Source of the DNA: Paenibacillus paridis
GTDB lineage: Bacteria; Bacillota; Bacilli; Paenibacillales; Paenibacillaceae
Assembly: GCF_006345825.1 (NCBI RefSeq)
Contig: NZ_VCIX01000067.1
Span: 1 to 64,000, forward strand
Length of the DNA stretch: 64,000 bases
Direction of reading: 5' to 3'
Positions 1 to 8,563 of the stretch are shown here, piece by piece (positions within the stretch are counted from its first letter, which is position 1; every line of letters begins with the position of its first letter). A model generated the notes under the pieces. The model had not been told where the DNA came from. It ran no database searches and worked only from the letters and a program-made list of their open reading frames with translations. The translations under genes were made by a program, and so were the position numbers.

Positions 1-104
1 CGGTCTAGTAAAATGCTTACTTTATTGAAAAATGAAAAACGATGAGAACGTGAGTATGAAGCAGATAGACTCCATAATTAAGGGGCCGAACCGATTTCTT
101 TGAA

Positions 105-181
105 ATTAACAGGAGGAATTCCCTCTAAATGTATAAATAGCCTAAAATGCATTGAATTATATGGAAAAATTCCATCTAAAT
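105..181. repeat. Two copies of a 26-bp palindromic intergenic repeat
   Basis: Copies lie at 105-130 and 156-181, start to start 51 bp. Each is an imperfect palindrome with core GGAnnAATTCCnTCTAAAT, preceded by ATTA. The same family recurs four times at 57816-58004 with similar spacing. No gene is visible in 1-284; the stretch 205-284 looks like a worn extra unit of the 142-bp array that follows. Confidence 0.7.
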
Positions 182-284
182 TAAATGGAGATGAGTCTGA
201 CGTGATTTGCTGTGATTAGTTTAGGGGGAGGACGGTGCTGCTGCGGCTAGTGTATGTCGTGATACGTAAAAACCGGAGTATATC

Positions 285-994
285 GGATGAGTGAGAAGGA
301 GAGGACGGATGGAGAGGTAACTGGTTTGATTACTGTGATTGTTTCGGGAATGCATTGGTGCAGCAGTTTGGGGGAAACGTTGCTGCATTTGGGGCGTGTT
401 GTGATGCAGTGACGCAACAGCATGCCGGATGAGTGAAAAGGGGAGGACCGATGGAAAGGTAACTGGTTTGATTACTGAGATTGTTTCGGGAATGCATTGG
501 TGCAGCAGTTTGGGGGAAACGTTGCTGCATATGGAGCGTGTTGTGATGCAGTGACGCAACAGCATGCCGGATGAGTGAAAAGGGGAGGACCGATGGAAAG
601 GTAACTGGTTTGATTACTGTGATTGTTTCGGGAATGCATTGGTGCAGCAGTTTGGGGGAAACGTTGCTGCATATGGGGCGTGTTGTGATGCAGTGACGCA
701 ACAGCATGCCGGATGAGTGAAAAGGGGAGGACCGATGGAAAGGTAACTGGTTTGATTACTGAGATTGTTTCGGGAATGCATTGGTGCAGCAGTTTGGGGG
801 AAACGTTGCTGCATATGGAGCGTGTTGTGATGCAGTGACGCAACAGCATGCCGGATGAGTGAAAAGGGGAGGACCGATGGAAAGGTAACTGGTTTGATTA
901 CTGTGATTGGTTCGGGAATGCATTGGTGCAGCGGTTTGGGAGAGATGTTGCTGTATAGGGTGCATGTTTTGAGGCGTTGGAACCGAAGGATGCC
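285..994. repeat. 142-bp tandem repeat, five units
   Basis: Five units start at about 285, 427, 569, 711 and 853; the landmark GGATGAGTG recurs exactly every 142 bp up to 995. Units 2 and 4 share one variant (ACTGAGATTG, CATATGGAGCG) and units 1, 3 and 5 share another (ACTGTGATTG), so the real period may be a 284-bp dimer. Unit 5 is the most divergent. Each unit contains a hairpin GCAGCAGTTT/AAACGTTGCTGC and a second short one, GTTG/CAAC. Long reading frames on the minus strand only mirror the repeat. I see no gene here. Confidence 0.9.
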
Positions 995-1056
995 GGATGA
1001 GTGAGAAGGGGAAAGGACTCGTAAAACTCGCAAAATATGTTGTGCGTATGACAAGC

Positions 1057-1106
1057 AAAAAAACGACTGAGCAAGAAAAAGGGATTTGATCCTTTCTCAA
1101 GCTCAG
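1057..1106 (-). terminator. Rho-independent terminator of the mtl-pts operon
   Basis: Read on the minus strand, the arms CTGAGC and GCTCAG, extended by a partly paired AAAGG/CCCTTT stretch, are followed by TCG and seven T. It lies about 70 bp past the ptsH stop. A weaker hairpin (TTAGCTTTCT/AGAAAGCTAA type) lies between, at about 1131-1155. Confidence 0.6.
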
Positions 1107-1175
1107 AAGCTTTGGGGTGAGATCTATTAATTAGCTTTTTCAGCTAGAAAGCTAAATATGCCATAACAGCTGTCG

Positions 1176-1436
1176 TTATTCGTGAATATCAGTAAGCAGC
1201 TTGCCCAGCGCTTCGAGCGCTTGCTCTTCCTGCTCGCCGTCGATCTCCAGCGTGACTTCCTCGTTGACGGCGATGCCGAGCGTGAGCATGCTCAGCGAGC
1301 TTTTGCCGTTAACCTTTTTGCCTTTGTTCAAGACCGTAATCTTGCAAGGGAAGGTGCTGGCGGTTTGGACGAAGGTTTTGGTTGGACGAACATGAAAGCC
1401 CGTAGGGTTGAGTATCGTGAAGGTTTTGCTAATCAT
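1176..1436 (-). CDS. ptsH: HPr phosphocarrier protein
   Basis: 86 residues, the normal HPr length. HPr passes phosphate from enzyme I to the sugar-specific EIIA proteins in the cytoplasm. The phosphorylated His15 sits in NPTGFHVRPT, and Ser46 in NGKSSLSM is the HPr-kinase site used for carbon catabolite repression in Bacillota, so this is a PTS HPr and not one of the Crh/NPr side branches that lack His15. It is the last gene of the mannitol operon; its ATG overlaps the end of ptsI by 8 bp, with a GGAGTGA ribosome site inside ptsI. The usual Bacillota order is ptsH before ptsI; here it is reversed, which suggests a paralogue dedicated to this operon rather than the housekeeping pair. Confidence 0.93.
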   Translation of the reverse strand: MISKTFTILNPTGFHVRPTKTFVQTASTFPCKITVLNKGKKVNGKSSLSMLTLGIAVNEEVTLEIDGEQEEQALEALGKLLTDIHE

Positions 1437-3165
1437 GCTGAATCACTCCATTTCTTGTGCGTTCTACGAATTGTGTAATTTCATCGGTGCTGCGCATCGT
1501 GAGTGCCTGGTTAGCGTGGCCTGACCAGCTCGACTGGTCGAGGCTGCTTATTAACTCTCTTGCCGGCAAAATCGAGCCTGCGCTCATGCTGAATTCATGA
1601 AGCCCAAGGCCGAGCAGCAGAGGGATGGCCGTGCTGTCCCCGGCCATTTCGCCGCACATGCCGACCCATTTGCCTTCCTTCTCCGCTGCTTGAATAACGA
1701 AACGAATTAAGCGGAGCAGCGATGGATGCCAAGGCTGATACAGGTAGGAGACGGTTTCGTTCATGCGGTCTGCCGCCATCGTATATTGAATCAGGTCATT
1801 CGTGCCGATGCTGAAGAAATCGACTTCTGGCGCAAATAGGTCCGCGGCTACTGCCGCTGCCGGAATCTCGACCATCATCCCGATCTCGATATGCTCGGCG
1901 AGCTGGACGCCCTCGGCTATCAGCTTCTGCTTCTCTTCCTCAAGCAAACGCTTGGCTTCGAGAAGCTCTTCCAGCACGGCGATCATGGGGAACATAATCT
2001 TAAGGTTGCCGTAACGGCTGGCGCGAAGCAGTGCCCGCAGCTGCGTGCGGAACAGATCCTGCCGGTCTAGGCACAGGCGCAGCGCACGCTGGCCGAGGAA
2101 AGGGTTGCTTTCCTTCGGCAGCTCCATATAAGGAAGCTCCTTGTCGCCGCCGATGTCGAGTGTCCGTATAACGACAGGCTTCGGATTCATTTTTTCAAGC
2201 GCGTATTTGTAGCTGGTGAACTGCTCCTCCTCCGTAGGGAGTGAGCTGCGTCCCATATAGAGGAATTCGGTGCGGAAAAGGCCGATCCCTTCGGCGCCGT
2301 TGTCGATCGCCCGCTGGATATCCTCCAGCTTGCCAATGTTGGCTGCCAGCTCGACCCGTTTGCCATCCTTGGACAAGCTCGGCAAATCCTTCAGCTTGCT
2401 TAGCTCAACTCTGCGAAGGTCATCCTTCTGCTTCATGTCCTGATAAGTCGCGAGCTCCTCTTCTGTCGGAGCGATGAGAACAACGCCTTGATTGGCATCC
2501 ATGACGATAAAAGCATCGGCAGGGATGTCATGCACGGCTGCTCCCGCCCCAACGATGGCTGGAATCTCAAGCGAGCGCGCCATAATGGCCGAATGGGACG
2601 TACGGCTGCCCACCTCGGTTACAAAGCCGCGTACATAGTCTAAATTGAGCTGTGCCGTGTCTGAGGGGGTCAGATCGCGTGCTGCGATAATGCACTCCTC
2701 CGTCATGCCTGCCAGCTCTCTGTGCGGTACGCCGCGCAGGTGGCTCATGATACGGCCGGAGACGTCCTCAATATCGACAGCCCGGCCGCGCAGCAGCTCA
2801 TCGGACATGGACTGCAGCAGCTCGATAAAGGACTGCGCAATCTCGTGCAGCGCAAATTCCGCGCAAATCGCTTCATCGGCAATCTTCTGTTCAACCGCTT
2901 CAATCAGGTCCGGGTCCTCCAGAATCATGAGATGGCCTTCGAAAATTTCCGCTTTGTCCGCGCCAAGCCGAGCCTCGGCTGAGGCGCGAATGGCCTCGAC
3001 CTCGTCGCGGGACAAAGCGACGGCGGAATGGAAGCGCTCAACCTCTGCAGCCGTGTCGCTAATCGCTTGCTGAACCGGGACGAACCGTTCGGCTGCTAGA
3101 TGAAATACGCGCGCGATGGCAATGCCGGGCGAAGCGGCTATCCCTTTTAATAAAGTTGTCATCAT
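1429..3165 (-). CDS. ptsI: Phosphoenolpyruvate-protein phosphotransferase (enzyme I)
   Basis: 578 residues, full length for enzyme I, which takes phosphate from PEP and gives it to HPr. The N-terminus GIAASPGIAIA is typical; the phosphorylated histidine is His191 in GSRTSHSAIMARS; the C-terminal PEP-binding barrel has RTLDIGGDKELPY and the VGMCGEMAGD cysteine segment. The start is one of two adjacent ATG codons (3165 or 3162) after GAAAGGA; the first overlaps the mtlD stop as ATGA. Tight overlaps with mtlD and ptsH mean the three genes are translated together. Having EI and HPr inside a sugar operon is uncommon; a second, housekeeping ptsHI elsewhere is likely but cannot be seen here. Confidence 0.95.
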   Translation of the reverse strand: MMTTLLKGIAASPGIAIARVFHLAAERFVPVQQAISDTAAEVERFHSAVALSRDEVEAIRASAEARLGADKAEIFEGHLMILEDPDLIEAVEQKIADEAICAEFALHEIAQSFIELLQSMSDELLRGRAVDIEDVSGRIMSHLRGVPHRELAGMTEECIIAARDLTPSDTAQLNLDYVRGFVTEVGSRTSHSAIMARSLEIPAIVGAGAAVHDIPADAFIVMDANQGVVLIAPTEEELATYQDMKQKDDLRRVELSKLKDLPSLSKDGKRVELAANIGKLEDIQRAIDNGAEGIGLFRTEFLYMGRSSLPTEEEQFTSYKYALEKMNPKPVVIRTLDIGGDKELPYMELPKESNPFLGQRALRLCLDRQDLFRTQLRALLRASRYGNLKIMFPMIAVLEELLEAKRLLEEEKQKLIAEGVQLAEHIEIGMMVEIPAAAVAADLFAPEVDFFSIGTNDLIQYTMAADRMNETVSYLYQPWHPSLLRLIRFVIQAAEKEGKWVGMCGEMAGDSTAIPLLLGLGLHEFSMSAGSILPARELISSLDQSSWSGHANQALTMRSTDEITQFVERTRNGVIQHD

Positions 3166-4340
3166 TTGCTCATTCCTTTCCCTGCCGAGTTAGCTGCAAG
3201 TCCCAGCTCTCGATAGTGCCGGACCACTTCCTGATGGAGCGAGTGCTGCTCATCTATGCCTGTATATTTGGTGACTGCAGGTATAAGTCCAATTTCTTGA
3301 ATGGCTAGCTGAAGCTCTACGGCCTCAGGATCTTCCTCGTTATGAAAATGTAAAGCCGCAGCCATAGCGGTCGTTAAATGGTCTGCCGATATCCCATATT
3401 CGTATGCTAATAAGGCCGGCCTAACCAAGCGGTCATTAGGCGACAGCTTGCGGATCGGCGAGCGGCCGATTCTAGAAACCTCATCCAGCAAATGAGGGTT
3501 GGTGAAACGCTCAAGAATTTGCCCGATATATTGGCCGTGGTCCTTCTCGTTGAACGAGTAACGCTCGATCAGTACTGCTCCCGTCTCCTGCAAAGCGCCT
3601 TTCACTTCGGCAATGACTTCGCTATCCTTCATCGCTTCCTGAATCGTCTCATATCCGCGCAAGTAACCGTGATAAGCCGCGACGCAGTGGCCGGTATTAA
3701 CGGTGAACAGCTTGCGCTCAATGTAAGGCTCGAGCTGGTCAACGTAATGGATGCCCTCGATTTCGGGCAGCGATGCGAGCAAAGGCGAACGCTCGACCGT
3801 CCACTCGTAAAAGGGTTCTACTACGACTAAGAGCGGATCTTCATGCTGTTGAAGCGGAACGATCCGATCGACGGCTGCATCGGGAAAAGCTACATGAAGT
3901 TCAGCCTTCGCTTTCAACTCTTCCGGCAAATGCTCATAAACAAGCTGCTTGAGTACAGTGCTGCCGCCGAGCGCATTCTCGCAAGCAATCACTGGCAGAG
4001 CCGTGTTTTCTCTAGCAAGCCTAAGCTCTATTCCTTTAGCAACCGCTGCTGCGATATGCTTTAATACCGTAACCCCGACGGCCGTCGTTACGATATCGGC
4101 TTCCGCAATTGCTTCTGCGACGAGTGCGATATTTTTCCCATCGATTGCGGTGACATGGTCAACGAGGTAGGTATCACCTTGCTCGTTGGCAAGCCGCACA
4201 GCGTATTGCCCTTTGGCTTGCAGCTCGGCGACGAGCGAATCGTTCACATCGACGAAGGTAATCTCGTAGCCGGCGTTATGCAGCAGTAATCCGATGAAGC
4301 CGCGGCCGATATTGCCGGCGCCGAAGTGGACGGCCTTCAT
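3162..4340 (-). CDS. mtlD: Mannitol-1-phosphate 5-dehydrogenase
   Basis: 392 residues. It oxidises the mannitol-1-phosphate delivered by the PTS to fructose-6-phosphate with NAD. The N-terminal Rossmann fingerprint is VHFGAGNIGRGF; the family signatures ERKLFTVNTGHC (with the catalytic lysine) and GRSPIRKLSPNDRLVRPA are intact. It overlaps mtlF by 4 bp (ATGA) and ptsI by 4 bp. A second, diverged copy lies at 14511-15677; this one is the catabolic member by context. Confidence 0.95.
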   Translation of the reverse strand: MKAVHFGAGNIGRGFIGLLLHNAGYEITFVDVNDSLVAELQAKGQYAVRLANEQGDTYLVDHVTAIDGKNIALVAEAIAEADIVTTAVGVTVLKHIAAAVAKGIELRLARENTALPVIACENALGGSTVLKQLVYEHLPEELKAKAELHVAFPDAAVDRIVPLQQHEDPLLVVVEPFYEWTVERSPLLASLPEIEGIHYVDQLEPYIERKLFTVNTGHCVAAYHGYLRGYETIQEAMKDSEVIAEVKGALQETGAVLIERYSFNEKDHGQYIGQILERFTNPHLLDEVSRIGRSPIRKLSPNDRLVRPALLAYEYGISADHLTTAMAAALHFHNEEDPEAVELQLAIQEIGLIPAVTKYTGIDEQHSLHQEVVRHYRELGLAANSAGKGMSK

Positions 4341-4774
4341 GATGCCATCCCCGACTCGAAGATCGCGATCAGCTCTTGCTCAGAAGCGGCATTCAAGATA
4401 CGCTGCATGTCTTCTTCCTCGGATACGAGTACGGCTACGTTGGTCAAAATATCAAGGTGATCGTCGCCAATCGCCGCAAGGCCGATAATGAGCTGTGCGG
4501 GCTCCTCGCCGCCAAAATCGACTCCGCTTGGCACGATGATAATCGCCATTCCGGTGGATTGAATCAGCGCTTTGGAGTCATTGGTGCCGTGAGGCATCGC
4601 AAGCCCTCCGCCAATGTAAGTGGATAGCGCATCTTCGCGTTCGATCATTTTCTCGATGTAGGCTTGCGGCGCATGGCCGGCATCCACGAGCATTTGCCCG
4701 ACGAGGCGGATCGCCTCGTATTTGTCTTTGACGCTAACGTTTAGTTTCACTTTGTCTGTAGATAGAATGGTCAT
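4337..4774 (-). CDS. mtlF: PTS mannitol-specific EIIA component
   Basis: 145 residues from the ATG at 4774. A longer reading from a TTG at 4789 is less likely, because GGAGAG lies correctly spaced before 4774 and that ATG shares one base with the mtlR stop (TAATG). The active histidine is His62 in GGLAMPHGTND, matching His65 of the EIIA domain of E. coli MtlA. It receives phosphate from HPr and passes it to the EIIB domain of MtlA, which here lacks its own EIIA. Cytoplasmic. Confidence 0.93.
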   Translation of the reverse strand: MTILSTDKVKLNVSVKDKYEAIRLVGQMLVDAGHAPQAYIEKMIEREDALSTYIGGGLAMPHGTNDSKALIQSTGMAIIIVPSGVDFGGEEPAQLIIGLAAIGDDHLDILTNVAVLVSEEEDMQRILNAASEQELIAIFESGMAS

Positions 4775-6831
4775 TATGATTCTCTCCAATCCAATTTTGT
4801 TTTTATATAGGCTTCCAGTTTTTTAGAGATAAACAGCTTTATGCTGGCTGCATGGCCGTGAGCTAAGACGGTAAGCAGTTCTGGGAGCAGCAGCATGGCG
4901 CTAATTTCGCTAAGCAGCTCCAGGCTGTAAGGATCGAGCTTCATGGGACCGAGCATCATTAAAGCTTGTTTGGCCTTCATTTCGCCGTCCTCGCTCAGGA
5001 TAAGCGGCCTATCAAAGCGATATAGGGCGAGCAGCGGCTCCTCGATCCATTCGCTGCGCGTGTGAAGCAAGGCGAGCTCCGTATCGGGAATAACCAGACT
5101 GCCTTGGCGCTCCCTTGCGAGCAACTGCTCTGTAATTTTATCGTTATGCCTATCGATGTACGGTTTGTCGAATAAAGACAGCATCCTTGGCAACTGCTCG
5201 GCCAGATCAACTAGGCCGTGCTGCATGGCGAGGTCGTGGACGTGAAAGCCGTCCAGCAGCCGCAGAACGACGCCGGAATAAAGCTGAAGCAGCAGCAAGC
5301 GGTCCATGGGCGATTGGCCAGAGGCCTCTGCTTCTGCCGCGATGGCAGGATTGACTTTTTTGAGCGTCGTGCCCTCGATATAAGCGCGCAGCTTATTGGT
5401 CTCTTCAGGCGATAGCATCGGGCTTAGCTTGATGTAGCGGTCAGGCTTCAGCGGCAGATCAACGGTGGAAATAATCAGATCATAGCGGCTGGCCGGGAGC
5501 CTGGTTGCCTCGTACCAGGAATAATGGCCAATCAATTCGATTTGCGGCAGCTCCTTGGCTATTTTGACAGCTAGCAGCTTCGAAGACCCGATGCCGCTCG
5601 TGCATACGAGCACCGCTCTAATTTTTCTCGGAAAAGGCTTCAGGCGCTCGAGCGAGGCTCCGAAATGCATCGCAATATAGCCGATTTCCTCGTCTGGCAC
5701 TTTTATGTGCGCATATACCTCTTGTACACCGCCCCGCACGATTGAAAACAAGGAGCTGTAATCCTTTTTGATCTGAACCAGCATGGGATTTCGGATTGCA
5801 ATGCCATCAAGTATGCGCTGAAAGGCTGGCTTGATATGCTGGATTAATCCTTCTTCGAGCGAGTGGTCTTCCGTCAGTGTGAGATTCAGATGCTTCTCGA
5901 CATATTGAATGAGCTGCTTGACGCCTTCCAGCGTTGGCATATCCTCATGGTGGATCAGAAGACTGCTCTCGGGAAAAGCTTCATTGTCCAGCAGTTGCGA
6001 GAGATAGCGTTGTTCTTCCAAAGGCAGTTGGAGGTCAAGCGCGTCCATCAGGCTCTGCAGCAAAGGGATGACCTTGCTATGGTCATAGGTGTTTGCAGCT
6101 ACGAGGCAATGATTCCCGATACGGGTCAGCGCCACGGATAGCTTGATTAGCATTCGGGTGTAATCCGATTCGGACAGCGTGTTTGGCCAATCGTCATTCA
6201 GTTCCCATAGCGCTTGCTCCAGCTTCTTGAAATTGTCTTTGCCGATCATATCCAGCAGCTGGGCAGTAATCGGGTGGGTTACGGTCTGGTCTTGGAACTG
6301 CCCGAACAGATCGGAATCATCCAAATGGTTGAGGGCGAGCAAGCTGATGGAATGGCGCTTTGCTTCCTCGGAACCGATAATCTCGACGCCATAACCTCTT
6401 CTGCGCACAAGCGTCAGTCCTTGCCTCTGCATCGTTGCCTCAAGCTCATCAAGGTCGTGGCTGATCGTCGGCATCGTTACGCGCAGCTCGTGAGCAAGCG
6501 AGAAGAGCTTTAAAGGCTCATCATGCTCAAGCAGCCGGCAAAAAATAAGAATTTTACGCTCCTCCGCCGAATATTCGAAGGCATCAGCAAGGTCGAGGCT
6601 CTGCTTGAAACGCTCGAGTGTCTGATCGTCGGCTTCGATGCGAATGCCGAGCCCGGCGGTGCGATGGAGCGAGATGCCGCTCGCGGCAAGGAAAGGCTCG
6701 ATATCGCCAAGCTCCCGATGGATCGTTCGGGTGCTGGTTCCTGCGAAGGCAGCGATATCCGCAGCTGTAATCTCCTGCTTTTGGTCCAGCAGCAGCTCTA
6801 TAATTCGTCGTTGCCTAGTCGAGGCTTTGAT
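4774..6831 (-). CDS. mtlR: Mannitol operon activator MtlR, apparent ATC start
   Basis: The frame encodes 685 residues if read from an ATC at 6831-6829. AAAGGAGG stands 7 nt before this ATC. The codon two before it is a stop (TAA), and no ATG, GTG or TTG occurs in frame until 6474, 119 codons later. Those 119 codons encode STRQRRIIELLLDQKQEI and a helix-turn-helix typical of MtlR, so starting at 6474 would remove the DNA-binding domain. Order: HTH, second winged helix, PRD1, PRD2 (His near 323 and 389), EIIB-Gat-like domain (Cys410 in LVCTSGIGSSK), EIIA-like domain (His590 in LLHTRSEW). These match the positions used by the PTS to control Bacillus MtlR. Either AUC is the true start or the first base is a sequence error or mutation. 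Confidence 0.88.
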   Translation of the reverse strand: MKASTRQRRIIELLLDQKQEITAADIAAFAGTSTRTIHRELGDIEPFLAASGISLHRTAGLGIRIEADDQTLERFKQSLDLADAFEYSAEERKILIFCRLLEHDEPLKLFSLAHELRVTMPTISHDLDELEATMQRQGLTLVRRRGYGVEIIGSEEAKRHSISLLALNHLDDSDLFGQFQDQTVTHPITAQLLDMIGKDNFKKLEQALWELNDDWPNTLSESDYTRMLIKLSVALTRIGNHCLVAANTYDHSKVIPLLQSLMDALDLQLPLEEQRYLSQLLDNEAFPESSLLIHHEDMPTLEGVKQLIQYVEKHLNLTLTEDHSLEEGLIQHIKPAFQRILDGIAIRNPMLVQIKKDYSSLFSIVRGGVQEVYAHIKVPDEEIGYIAMHFGASLERLKPFPRKIRAVLVCTSGIGSSKLLAVKIAKELPQIELIGHYSWYEATRLPASRYDLIISTVDLPLKPDRYIKLSPMLSPEETNKLRAYIEGTTLKKVNPAIAAEAEASGQSPMDRLLLLQLYSGVVLRLLDGFHVHDLAMQHGLVDLAEQLPRMLSLFDKPYIDRHNDKITEQLLARERQGSLVIPDTELALLHTRSEWIEEPLLALYRFDRPLILSEDGEMKAKQALMMLGPMKLDPYSLELLSEISAMLLLPELLTVLAHGHAASIKLFISKKLEAYIKTKLDWRES

Positions 6832-6859
6832 AGGTTATCCTCCTTTACAGAAGAATGGA

Positions 6860-6891
6860 CTTAACGCCGACAGATCTCTGTCAGCGTTAAG
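6860..6891 (-). terminator. Stem-loop between mtlA and mtlR
   Basis: CTTAACGC(C/T)GACAG pairs with CTGTCAGCGTTAAG around a four-base loop: a 14-bp stem with one G-T pair. It lies in the 92 bp between the mtlA stop and mtlR. The downstream T tract on the minus strand is poor (TCCATTCTTCTG), so it may slow transcription or protect the mtlA mRNA 3' end rather than terminate fully, lowering mtlR expression relative to mtlA. Confidence 0.55.
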
Positions 6892-6923
6892 TATGGTTTC
6901 ATGAGCTTCTTATTTGCGTAGTC

Positions 6924-8363
6924 TTAACTTAGTCTTTGAACGAGCAAGTCATACTCCGGACTCTTAAGAAAATTATCAATCGAGATATGCTCGGCGTTTG
7001 GCGCCTTCTGCCGTGCCCGATCAGTTAGTGTCTTATGGGTAATGACGATATCGGCATCGCCCGGAATATCGTTGATTGCCGTGTTGATGACGGTGATTGG
7101 CAGCTCGGCTGCGTTTATTTTTTTGCGCAGAATCGAAGCACCCATCGCGCTGGAGCCCATGCCGGCGTCGCAGGAGAATACGATCTTGTTCACCTGCTCC
7201 TTCGTCAATTGGCCTGTTGGAGCAGAAGGTGCTGGCGCGGCAGCGGTGCCTTTGGATTCGGCTTTCATTTGCTGAACCTTCTGGGCTGCCTGTTCAAGCT
7301 CGTTGTCTGCATCCTCGGTTTGCTTCGTTGTCTTAAGCAGCACGGCAGAGACAAGGAAGGACACGACGGTTGCGACTAGGACGCCGCTGAGCATAGCGAG
7401 CATGCCGCCTTTTGGCGTCATCGAGAAATACGCGAGAATACTGCCGGGTGACGGTGCGGCAACCAGTCCTGCTCCGAATAGGGAGAAGGTGAAGGTACTG
7501 GATACGCCGCCGGCGATAGCTGCAAGAATAAGACGCGGATTCATCAGAATATAAGGGAAATAAATTTCGTGAATCCCGCCGAAGAAGTGAATGACTACAG
7601 CGCCTGGTGCGGATTGCTTTACCATGCCTTTGCCGAACAGCCAATAAGCAAGCAAGATGCCAAGGCCAGGGCCTGGGTTGGACTCCAGCATATAAATGAT
7701 GGATTTGCCGGTTTGCGTTGCTTGATCCAGCGCTAGCGGTCCCAAGATGCCGTGGTTGATGGCATTGTTGAGGAACAGCACTTTGGCCGGCTCGATCAGC
7801 ACGTTCACCAGTGGCAGAAGTCCCGTGTCAATCAGCCATTCCACGCCGGTGCTGAGTACTTTGCTTAAAGCTTCAACTATGGGGCCGACACCTTTGAATG
7901 CAATGACCGCAAGGCCGCCGCCGATGATGCCGGACGAGAAGTTGTTGATTAGCATTTCGAAGCCGGAAGGGATTTTCCCTTCAATGGAGCGGTCAAACTT
8001 CTTCAATACCCATGCCGCAGACGGACCGACGATCATCGCGCCAAGGAACATTGGGATATCCGCCCCTGCGATAACGCCAAGCGTGACGATTGCGCCGATA
8101 ACGCCGCCGCGAACGCCGTGAACCATTTGACCGCCTGTATATCCGATAAGGATCGGGAGCAAGTAGGTGATCATAGGTCCGACAAGCGTCGCAAGACTTT
8201 CGTTCGGATACCAGCCTGTCGGTATAAATAAAGCCGTTATGAGCCCCCATGCGATAAAAGCGCCAATATTCGGCATAACCATGCCGCTGAGAAAACGACC
8301 GAATCGTTGAACGGAAACTTTAACACCGCCGGAGACCGGGCTTTCGGATGCCAGTTTACTCAT
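6924..8363 (-). CDS. mtlA: PTS mannitol-specific EIICB permease
   Basis: 479 residues. An N-terminal EIIC membrane domain (about residues 20-345, with NNAINHGILGPLA and the conserved GGIHEIYFPY) moves mannitol across the membrane. A charged Ala/Pro-rich linker follows, then an EIIB domain with the phosphorylated Cys398 in VFSCDAGMGSSAMGAS. There is no fused EIIA; MtlF supplies it. First gene of the minus-strand operon. The next gene, mtlR, would sense its phosphorylation state by family analogy. Confidence 0.95.
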   Translation of the reverse strand: MSKLASESPVSGGVKVSVQRFGRFLSGMVMPNIGAFIAWGLITALFIPTGWYPNESLATLVGPMITYLLPILIGYTGGQMVHGVRGGVIGAIVTLGVIAGADIPMFLGAMIVGPSAAWVLKKFDRSIEGKIPSGFEMLINNFSSGIIGGGLAVIAFKGVGPIVEALSKVLSTGVEWLIDTGLLPLVNVLIEPAKVLFLNNAINHGILGPLALDQATQTGKSIIYMLESNPGPGLGILLAYWLFGKGMVKQSAPGAVVIHFFGGIHEIYFPYILMNPRLILAAIAGGVSSTFTFSLFGAGLVAAPSPGSILAYFSMTPKGGMLAMLSGVLVATVVSFLVSAVLLKTTKQTEDADNELEQAAQKVQQMKAESKGTAAAPAPSAPTGQLTKEQVNKIVFSCDAGMGSSAMGASILRKKINAAELPITVINTAINDIPGDADIVITHKTLTDRARQKAPNAEHISIDNFLKSPEYDLLVQRLS

Positions 8364-8418
8364 GCTTCAACCTCCAATAATCATAATGTTCACGAACTGA
8401 ACTTGAAATAATCGTAAT

Positions 8419-8432
8419 GTATAGCGCTTTCA
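8419..8432 (-). promoter_or_regulatory. cre-like catabolite repression site before mtlA
   Basis: On the minus strand TGAAAGCGCTATAC matches 12 of 14 positions of the CcpA consensus TGWAANCGNTNWCA. It lies 56-69 bp before the mtlA start, in the 200 bp shared with the divergent pot operon. It fits glucose repression of mannitol uptake through HPr-Ser46-P and CcpA. Confidence 0.5.
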
Positions 8433-8496
8433 TATTCAATGAAATGAAAAGCAGGTTGCGTCATGAGCGTTGTTGCCATCATTTTTCCTTTTACTA

Positions 8497-8524
8497 TTGC
8501 CGTTTTTCGGGGATGATGTATAAT
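8497..8524 (+). promoter_or_regulatory. Sigma-A type promoter of the pot operon
   Basis: TTGCCG (8497-8502), 16 bp, TATAAT (8519-8524). It lies 39 bp before the potA ATG, which has an AAAGGGGG ribosome site. Confidence 0.6.
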
Positions 8525-8563
8525 CACTATTGTTTCTTCTAAATAGGCAAAGGGGGATGTGAG

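Noticed and set aside
221..1100. Overlapping minus-strand frames of 114-146 codons
   Set aside because: They are the 142-bp repeat read in a frame that lacks stops; all copies repeat the same peptide and have no ribosome site.
1182..1478. Plus-strand ORFs opposite ptsH, ptsI and mtlD
   Set aside because: Shadow frames of well-identified genes.
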